Origin: Eupeodes corollae
Taxonomy: Eukaryota; Arthropoda; Insecta; Diptera; Syrphidae
Assembly: GCF_945859685.1 (NCBI RefSeq)
Contig: NC_079148.1
Span: forward strand, 37,211,946-37,275,945
Length of the DNA: 64,000 bases
Direction: 5' to 3'
Shown piece after piece: positions 56,340 through 64,000 of this stretch. Each line of letters opens with the position of its first letter. Position 1 is the stretch's first letter. Position numbers and translations under genes: made by a program. Below the pieces are notes generated by a model, which searched no databases, was not told where the DNA came from, and was given only the letters and a program-made list of their open reading frames with translations.

Positions 56340-56900
56340 CCCTAGTATCCACCGTATTATCGCCCTCTAACATACCGACTAGTGGTTAAGGAGTCGTCTT
56401 CAAAAGTCACAATTTCTCGACCAAAATTTTGCGTAATACGGCGAAACAATCACAAAACCTATTATTGTCACTGACATACAAATTTGGTTTATTCGTTCTG
56501 CTGGGTTTGCTGTGGGTGGTAATGCGCTGTTAACCTTATCATTGAACCATAACTATCGCACACGAATTTCAATTCCTTGCTCTGAAACTAGGACCCATCA
56601 TCACAAATAATGAACTTGAGTACGCCTAATAATAAAAAGACATTGTCTTCCAAATTTTTACAAACGGATTTTGTAGTTGCGGATCGCAAAGGAAACAATA
56701 ACAGGAATTCGGTAAAATAATCAATAACTGTTAAAACATACATATAACCGCTACTAGACTTAGGAAGTGGTCCTACCAAAACAATACACAAGATTCTGTT
56801 TTTCATTAACTGGTTTCACAATCTGACAAATCTTACAATTTCTGACATACTTAGTAATATCTGACGTCATTTTTGGCCAGTAATATTTTTCTCCTACCTT
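56340..56900 (-). pseudogene. Ty3/gypsy-type integrase fragment
   Basis: The minus strand from about 56900 reads KYYWPKMTSDITKYVRNCKI, then CQIVKP, the end of the HHCC zinc domain. VGPLPKSSSGYMYVLTVIDY follows (first catalytic Asp in the TVIDYF motif), then FLLLFPLRSATTKSVCKNLE and LGVLKFIICDDGS, with the second catalytic Asp. A stop and frame change follow, with PYY-like remains to about 56400. This is the core of an LTR-retrotransposon integrase. No protease, RT, gag, LTR or envelope-like gene is visible nearby. It is a dead fragment. Confidence 0.8.
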
Positions 56901-57712
56901 AACGTTTTCTAAATACTTAAATTACTTCTGTTTATTTTAATTTATTTTTAATTAAATGCATTCGAAATATGTTTTTTTTTTTCAAGTGATACATTTATTC
57001 ATCAAAAGCATTTGGAATACATAAATAGACTTTTAGCCATTTAACAATGTTTATGAAAAAATTGTCAACTTTTATTTCTGTGTCAACAATGTTGAAATCT
57101 ATTCAAAATCACTCTTCAACATTTTACAGTTCATGTTTAGTGAATTTCAACATCTAGAAAGTAATAATATGGTTTAGATAGACACACTAAACAGTAATAC
57201 GTGTAGTAGTTTAAAGGCTTTAAATTTCAAGCTTAAAATGAAAATATACTTCTTTTTTCTATATTTTATCGGAAGCTATACCAATATGTCCAAATTACAT
57301 ATTAAACTGAATAGTTTTCCTTTTAAAAAGAAAATGTAATAAATGTAATTGAATTTTATTGAAAATCAATTTGTATATGTAAACAATTAAATTATAAGCC
57401 TTTGACAAAAAAAATTCCTTTTGAAATATTATCATTTGAATAAAAACTTTATAAAAATGTATGATCATTTTTCTCACAAAAATTTGATACACAAAATTAA
57501 CAATAACAAAAACTCAATCGATAGATATATGAAATAAAAATAAGTAAACTAAATTTTAATAACAAATGTGACAGTGTAACAAAACAAAAATACAAATTCG
57601 AATACAATTCCCAGAAGCATAATTTAACACTCCACGTCATTTGATTATGAACCAAGTTAATTTAAATAGTTATTAAAATAAAATAAATTAGAATAATAAA
57701 TAAAATTAAAAT
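56901..57712. other. AT-rich spacer
   Basis: No gene or repeat recognised. Confidence 0.5.
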
Positions 57713-57895
57713 AGCCCGTTGATAACTAGGGACTAGTGACTTATAACTCTCAAGCATTCTCACGTGCGGGTATTGTGTTCACGTATGAAGGAGACCTACA
57801 GTTTTAAAACCGAATCCAAACGACTTATTTGAGAAATCACTTTTCATGACAAGAATTACTCTTGGGGGATTTGCGAATTCCTCGCAAGAGGAAGT
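57713..57895 (-). mobile_element. SINE copy, minus strand, 5'-truncated
   Basis: The reverse complement carries TTCCTCTTGCGAGGAATTCG, ATTCTTGTCATGAAAAGTG, GGATTCGGTTTTAAAACTG and GAATGCTTGAGAGTTATAAG in SINE order. The tRNA-like head is missing. Confidence 0.75.
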
Positions 57896-58560
57896 ATTTA
57901 TTTTATTTTTATTTCAAAGGTATAGTTTTTGATGACTTTGGCTGATGAATCTGACCGATGGCATCGAGATGTTGTCTTTACGGATCGCGGTGGCTGGTAG
58001 CTTATTTGCATAGACCTGTGACTTAAGAAAGCCCACAGCAAAAAGTGTAGAAGGTTCACATCAAATGATCGTGGTAGCCAATTCAATCATGCCGATGAGC
58101 CGCTTATGCAAAAAGTTTGCCATTCACGTACCTAATTATTCAAAAATGTGCCCCATCGCTAAAGATGGTTTTTCGATCAAAATTGGAAAAATTTCCTAAC
58201 TCTCCAAAATCATCCAATTAACGAACACTCAACGATGCTTATGGTCGTTTGGCTTCAGCTCCTGGGTCACTTGGTATTTGTACTTGTTCAGGCCTGAATT
58301 ATGATGCAAAATTCACCATTTTGTGGTCTTCGACTGGCCAAGCTCTTGTAAGCTACGAGGAAGTTACAGCCTCGGATTCTGCTGCATACTTTTATGAACA
58401 GCGGCGATGTTTTAAGCAAATTTTGAGTTTTGTTCACGTACGGGTGTTACAGGTGCACTCGAATTCGGTCACCAACTTTGAAAATTCGACTTCGAAATGG
58501 ACTGATTGAAAGATTGTATTTTGACAGATAGTTTACGAAACAATATGGATACCATGATCC
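57896..58560 (-). pseudogene. Heavily decayed mariner-type transposase
   Basis: Minus-strand traces: FDRKTIFSDGAHF (Asp 1 block) near 58170, and NWLPRSFDVNLLHFLLWAFL (degenerate PPRS.DL..LDFFLWGFL, Asp 3 block) near 58085. Earlier parts of the gene extend toward 58500. Frames change repeatedly. Family not assignable. Confidence 0.6.
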
Positions 58561-58859
58561 GTCAAAATCAACCTGGCCCTGTTGGAAAACAGTTTGCTTT
58601 ATGTCAAATACGTATTTTTAATCAAAACACAAGGAAATCTTATAACGAAGATTCGAATTATTGAGAAATATCCAGAATTTTGTAAAGCAACATTTTTAAA
58701 ATTTTAAATTTCAATGCAGAATTTGGAAAAGCAGAATGTTGGCATGCAAGTTTTATAAAAGACTGGATTATCCATTTTACGGTTTCAAAAGTGAACGTAA
58801 ATGAAACACATATTAAATATTTGTTTGCATGATATTTCTTTTCTATTATAAAGTATAAG
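58561..58859. other. Spacer without a recognised feature
   Basis: AT-rich; no frame of note. Confidence 0.4.
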
Positions 58860-59745
58860 GAAAAAATGTGTGAAACATTACATCATTTAAATTACCACCA
58901 CGCGAATTGTTGGAAGCAACGATTCTTTTGAGGTAATTTTCGGCCACTTTTTGACACTATTGGACAGTATCTCAGTCATAACTTGGCGAATGTTGGTTTC
59001 TTAGTGCTCAAGAGTTTATATGCATAAACACAGTCTCAACACTTTGTCAAATCCACGAAAAGAAATTATGCGGCCAGGAAATGTATCTTGCAATAAAGCC
59101 ATTATCGCTCTAGTTGTTTGGCATGTGGCACCGTCGTGTTGAAACCACACTTTCTCCAAATCGAATTCTTCAATAGCAGGCAAAAAAGTCTGTTATCATA
59201 TCACCATAATACTCCGCATTGACAGTGACGAAGAAGTAAGGGCTAATCACACCTCCGGATCAAAGAGCGCACCAACAAGTAGCTTCTTGTTAATTTAATG
59301 GCTTGTCTTTAATTTCTCATCTCAAATACGAACATTTTGTTTATTAACATACCCATAGAGTGAGAAATATGCTTCGTCGCTGAAGACAATTTTTTTTTCT
59401 CAACAAATCGACGTCCACCGCTAGTTGTTCAAGCACCCATTCGACGTATTTGTGTGAGGCATAATGTGCCGTTAGACAGTCCTAATTCCTTGAGAATGAC
59501 GAGGAATCGACACATTTGAGTCTTCGGCAACACGAAACGATGATGCACAGGCCTTGCAATATCTGTAACCAATCCAGTTTCTTAAAATTTCTTCATAATG
59601 TTGCCAATTGCTTTCGTAGTTGGAAAATTGTGGAAACAATAATTTCCTCTTAAATCACGATATATGGCTGTGGCAGAATCACCATTTTTGTAGTAGGTTT
59701 TAAGGATTTGTATGTGTTGTGCGATAGTTAAGCGATCCATTTTCG
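58860..59745 (-). pseudogene. Another decayed mariner-type transposase, nearly full span
   Basis: On the minus strand MDRLTIAQHIQILKTYYKNG starts at about 59740 and continues DSATAIYRDLRGNYCFHNFP, the usual first helix-turn-helix. Later traces are LTLWVC-type (SDEAHF block, about 59390), GGVISPYFFVTVNAEYYGDM (about 59240) and VVSTRRCHMPNN (QQDGATCHT block, about 59130). Many stops. The start resembles the rosa-like element (MNRLTN.QRLQI) but the ends are not recognisable. Confidence 0.65.
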
Positions 59746-61771
59746 TAAATGTCAGGCATTCAACTAAAAAAAAAAATATGTCACAACTTAGTTTGACGGA
59801 TGTCGAATTCCAACCCTATGCTTTTGAAACCAAAAAATGGACGTTAAGTTACAAAAAAAAATCAAAATATTTCCTGACTAATCAATAAATACGGAGTGTA
59901 AATTTCATGAATAAAGTGTGTTTATAGTTTGTGTATGTTTTTTTTCTTCCAAAACAAGAATAAAAATGTGTACCTATGTTAAAATAAATAAATGAATAGA
60001 CAAAAATTCGTTATTACCAAAAATGGTTGTTTGTACCGGAAACATAAAATATTTCCTGCGAGATGTTTTTCATGTTATTGCTTTTTCGTTATGTTTATTT
60101 AATATTGTCTATTTGTGCTTAGTTTTTGTTTTCTGATTTTTCGAATATTTTATTTTTTAAGGTAAAAGCATGAATATTTTTTTTACAGAATTTTTAGTTA
60201 AATTGAAAAAAAAGATGATGTTTATGTTTCGGCGAGGACGACGAACGTCGAGAGCGTAATTGGATGGTTAACAACATACAAAAATGTTATTCGTGCTTTG
60301 GTTATGGATATAACGGTGTTTGCCGATTCGATAGATACGAGGGGGTAGAGCTGCGTGAGGGTGTTTTATTAGACATACATATTCTATAAACAGAGGTACA
60401 CAGAGCTTTGAGAAACTTAAATCTAAAAAAATTAAACATGATTTTGCTTGGGGAGATATTTCCTTGTTTGTAAAATATTTTTTGGTACAGATAAAGGTAC
60501 ACACATTTTTTAGTTGTTGTTATATTAGTGAGTGTTCCTAAAACAAAAATATAAATTGAGTCAGGTAACGTTGGATGGAAAAAACTTGCTTTCAAAGCTT
60601 AGTTGGCTTGATACTAATACCATTAAGCATTATAATGAGGACTAAGTAATTTTTGCACTCATGTGTACAGTAATGTTCAATACATAAATGGTACAGTAAA
60701 TTGTAATGGGATTTTCCAATAACACCCAAATCCTTCCTATTGAACTAAACAATGTCTTAAAAATGGAGAAGGATATAAAAGGATATTTAAACAAAAGCCA
60801 GGAAAAGTATCTTTATCAGGTTTTTAATGTAAAATTATGTCATTGAAATAGAACAAGAGAAATTGTATTTGTATCAGGAAAATGAATATTTAGCTATTTT
60901 TCGGAATTGAATCATTAGCGATTTCTTGCGTTTATATGTTAATGTGGCAAGAGATTTTATTTAGTAATAATTTTTGGATTTCGTACCTATGCCTAACCAT
61001 AATGCTAAGGTATGGCTTGCTTCAAATGTCTTCATAATTTCATTGATAACACTCGGCAACAAGGTTTTGTATGAAAAGCATAATTTTTATTTTTTTTTGG
61101 TTTTGATGACCTAAGTTTGAATTGGATTTTAAAAGCAATCTTTTATATGAAATTTGTGAGATAAAACCTTTTAAGATTCCAAAAAAAAACCGTATATTTA
61201 ACTTTTTTGAAGAAAGGTTAATTTATAACGTAGTTTTCTTACAACAAAATCCGTGTTGATTTTCGAAATCTATAGTTGCTAGCTTCATTCTTATTAACTT
61301 CTCATATCGTAATTTCTTTGGAAAAAATTCTCAGCCAAAAGAAACGCTGAAGTTGTGGAAACAGTATTAACAGAAAAATACTTAGCTGTATGAAAGTTAA
61401 TTTTTGGTCTTATCACGAATTCGGTTACCGTTATCGAATAAGTTATCGTACTCTCCTTCGAATTCCGTTTGTACACCAAGTTTTTATATTGAGAAAAGTA
61501 AACAAATTATCCTGCAAACGATTATTTTTAAACTAGAGCATATCGCTAAAATCATCGTTCGATTTCGGAATTAGTGCCAAAAATTAACTCTGAAACTTTT
61601 TTTGTTAACTATGAAAGCATAACATTGGAGAGATAAATTGGGACCTTTAGGTCATAGCATAACTTATATGAGAATAAAAAAATCCTTTTGAAAAATTTTG
61701 TTTGGTTTGTAGGCTCCTAATGCGAAAAAAGTGGCTACATCATTTTTGAATTATATTTTATTTATTTAAAG
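59746..61771. other. AT-rich DNA without a recognised gene
   Basis: Only short, A/T-driven frames. A slightly GC-richer patch at 60230-60360 carries nothing identifiable. Confidence 0.5.
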
Positions 61772-62031
61772 TCTTTTCAGGGGTACTGCCTCTTACGAGG
61801 AATTGACAAATTCTCCAAGAGTAACTCTTGTCATGAAAAAGTGCTTTCTCAAATTAGAAGTTCGGATTCGGTATATAAACTGTAGGTCTCCTCCATTCCT
61901 GAAAACATTACTTGCACACAGGAATGGTTGAGAGAAAAAAAAATAGGTCCCTTCCATCCCTGACAACAGTACTCGGACACAGGAATGGTTGCAAAGGACT
62001 GTTGCGCCACCCAATTTATTTATTTTTTTTA
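61772..62031 (+). mobile_element. SINE copy with an internal duplication
   Basis: It starts GGGGTACTGCCTCTTACGAG without the tRNA head and ends CTGTTGCGCCACCCAATTTA. The segment TAGGTCYCYTCCATYCCTGA through GGAATGGTTG occurs twice (61882-61930 and 61944-61991), joined by AGAGAAAAAAAAA. Confidence 0.8.
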
Positions 62032-62112
62032 CATCAAAAGGTGCAGGATTGAGGATGGACTGTTGAAAAACTTAAGAGGGTGTTTTTTTATTAACAATTT
62101 GAAAGAGGAGAA

Positions 62113-63363
62113 AAGATAACTTCCCATCCTGTCTATCGATTTGTCTTGCTTAAAAGTTTGTTGATAGTACTCGTATCAATTTTTACCAAATTTGCGTATT
62201 ATTTTTTGTAGATTTTATTTTTTATGAAAAAACGGACTGTTGGATTTTTATTTAAAAAATACTGAATATCGAAAACAATATTTTCTGTGAAACAAAATAA
62301 GTTTGAAGCCAATATTTTTAATTTTTAAAAAGCTATTTTAGTCGATAGTAAATTTTTACCAAGTTTTAGAATTTTTGTTTAGAGTTTTATTTCTTGTAAA
62401 AAAACTGTCAATTCGATTTTTCTCAAAATTTGCCCTAATGTTGAAAACAATATTTCCTATAAGATGAAATTAGTTAGAAGCTATTATCTCAAATTTTTAA
62501 AAAGCTATTTGAGTCGAAAATAATTTTTACCAACTTTTGTTAATTTTTTTCGGTTTTAATTTTTTTTTTACAAAAACTGTCAATTCGATTTTTTCAAAAT
62601 TTTACTGGATTTTTTGAAAGTTAAAAGTAGTTTAAAGACAATATCTACAATTTTTGAAAAGGTATTTGAGTCAAAAATAAATTTTTAACAACTTTAAGTA
62701 ATGTATTTTTTAGATTTTTATTTTTTATAAAAAAAACTGTCAATGCAATTTTCTCACAATTAAGCGAATATTGAAAACAATATTTCTTATAAGATAAAAT
62801 TAGTTTGAAGAATAAATTTCAACTTTTTGAAAAGATATTTGAATCGATATTCAATTTTTACCAACTTTTGTTTATTTTTTTTGGTTTTTGATTTTTTGTA
62901 AAAAAAAAAAACGGTCAATTCGATTTTTTTTTAATTTTACTGAATGTTGACAACAATATTTTTTGAAAGATAAAAGTAATTTAATGCCAATATCTCAAAC
63001 TTTTGAAAAGATATTTGAGTCGAAAATAAATTTTTACCAACTTTTATTAATTTTTTTTAGGTTTTTATTTTTTGTAAAAAAAACTGTTAATTCTATTTTT
63101 CTCAAAATTTTATCAGATGTCAAAAACATCATTATTCGTTGCACAAAATTGTTTTGGAGATGAAATCATATTTTAGTCGTAAAATTTTTGAGGTGACAAA
63201 TTTTTTTTCAGTTTATTTTGATTTATAAAAAAACCGTTAGTGTATTATTTCAAAAAATATACTGCTTTGATATAACGTTACATTATATTTATAAAATTTA
63301 ACTCAAGTTGTAGCGTTTTTGGTTCGTAAGATATTTAGGGTTAACCAAAATGTTCACCTTTTT
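62113..63363 (-). mobile_element. Tandem-repeat element, copy E, both ends damaged
   Basis: Opposite orientation to A-D. It keeps GATAACTTCCCATCCTGTCT at its 3' side but lacks the outermost GAGGCTGGGATGCG part. The internal array (inverse of GACAGTTTT about every 170 bp) is intact. The 5' unique block stops at the GGTTAACC region (about 63340), where repeat F begins. Confidence 0.85.
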
Positions 63364-64000
63364 TACTTGCTACATATAGGAACTATATGGCAAGTTTTGC
63401 ATTCGTGCAAAATTTCGAACTCGAGATTTTAATCAAACATGATATTACGATGGTAGAGAAGTCGAAAAAAGTGGGTCCCGCGATTCCGTCCGGTCGGTTT
63501 TGTCTGTCTGTCCACGCTCCTACAGCCTAAACCATTGGGCCGATGGAGTTCAAACTTGGAAGTTAAGGTTTTGAGCAAATTCGCGTTGGGTGTGTTTTTC
63601 ATTTTTTTTTAAGATCAAAACTAACAGGGGCTCCCATACAATTTTTTTGGTCAAAAAACGAAAATTCGAATTTTCTCTAAAATTTTATTTTTTAATTTGG
63701 CTTCTTTTAATAAGAAAAACATATTTTTGTATTGCTCAGGAATGGTACGCCGATAGAACCGTTATTTTGTTTTTTAATTTTCTCAGCAACTTATGAACCG
63801 ATTTCAATAATTTTTTTTCTGAATAAGCTCTTATATTGCTTGAACAATATTTCATTATCAAAAGTGCATTTTTTTATTGTTTGGATTTTTAAAAAAAATA
63901 TTGACATTTTTTTTTTTTTCAAAATTCGATATACTAAAAACGGTAAACATTTTTTTACAAAATTCAAATACATAGCGTATATTTTTAATCTTTAAGCAAC
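63364..64000 (+). repeat. Interspersed repeat F (copy 2), runs off the window
   Basis: It begins ACTTGCTACATATAGGAACT and includes AAATTTCGAACTCGAGATTT, GTGGGTCCCGCGATTCCGTC, and CTGTCTGTCCACGCTCC. GATGGAGTTCAAACTTGGAA and TTTTGAGCAAATTCGCGTTG follow. It matches parts of 6495-6541 and 7915-8436. It has no ORF of note. It abuts the broken 5' side of tandem-repeat copy E. Confidence 0.6.

Overview
The window looks like nuclear DNA of a higher fly (Brachycera): AT-rich, with spliced genes and dense interspersed repeats. The one host gene I can support is muscle troponin T (upheld type). It runs left to right from a non-coding first exon near 27.27 kb to a stop at 43311 and a poly(A) signal at 43642. 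It ends in an uninterrupted run of 36 glutamates, which is characteristic of flies and some other insects. It has a pair of mutually exclusive 79-nt exons and alternative 5' microexons, one of only 3 nt. The joined reading frame is 397 codons.

Almost everything else is layered transposon debris.
- 1-6.5 kb: a Harbinger element with 31-bp inverted ends and a CAG target duplication. It holds a piggyBac-like MITE (TTAA ends) and a 5'-truncated LINE with a 12-bp target duplication.
- 6.5-13.4 kb: a non-LTR gag-like fragment carrying a perfect 57-bp hairpin, then two tRNA-derived SINEs. Each SINE is split by the same LINE family at the same point of its tRNA-like head.
- 13.6-25.9 kb: three mariner-type elements (two with catalytic spacing DD41D, as in rosa), two copies of a 1.3-1.8 kb element built around a ~174-bp tandem repeat, and two copies of a second LINE family.
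- 25.9-43.7 kb: troponin T. Its ~9 kb first intron holds an inserted LINE, a ~350-bp tandem duplication and a threefold GC-rich motif.
- 43.7-49 kb: an RNase H-bearing LINE with a TTAGG-like tail, and a second copy of the first mariner.
- 50-64 kb: three more copies of the tandem-repeat element, with Helitron helicase, Ty3/gypsy integrase, mariner and SINE remnants.

No transposase or reverse transcriptase here looks complete. The longest clean frame is the C-terminal 459 codons of LINE copy 1 (8481-9857). The nesting gives a relative age order. The strongest unusual signals are the SINE-head targeting by one LINE family, the satellite-carrying element, and the 3-nt microexon. All calls come from reading the sequence. 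Family names rest on recognised motifs, not on database searches.
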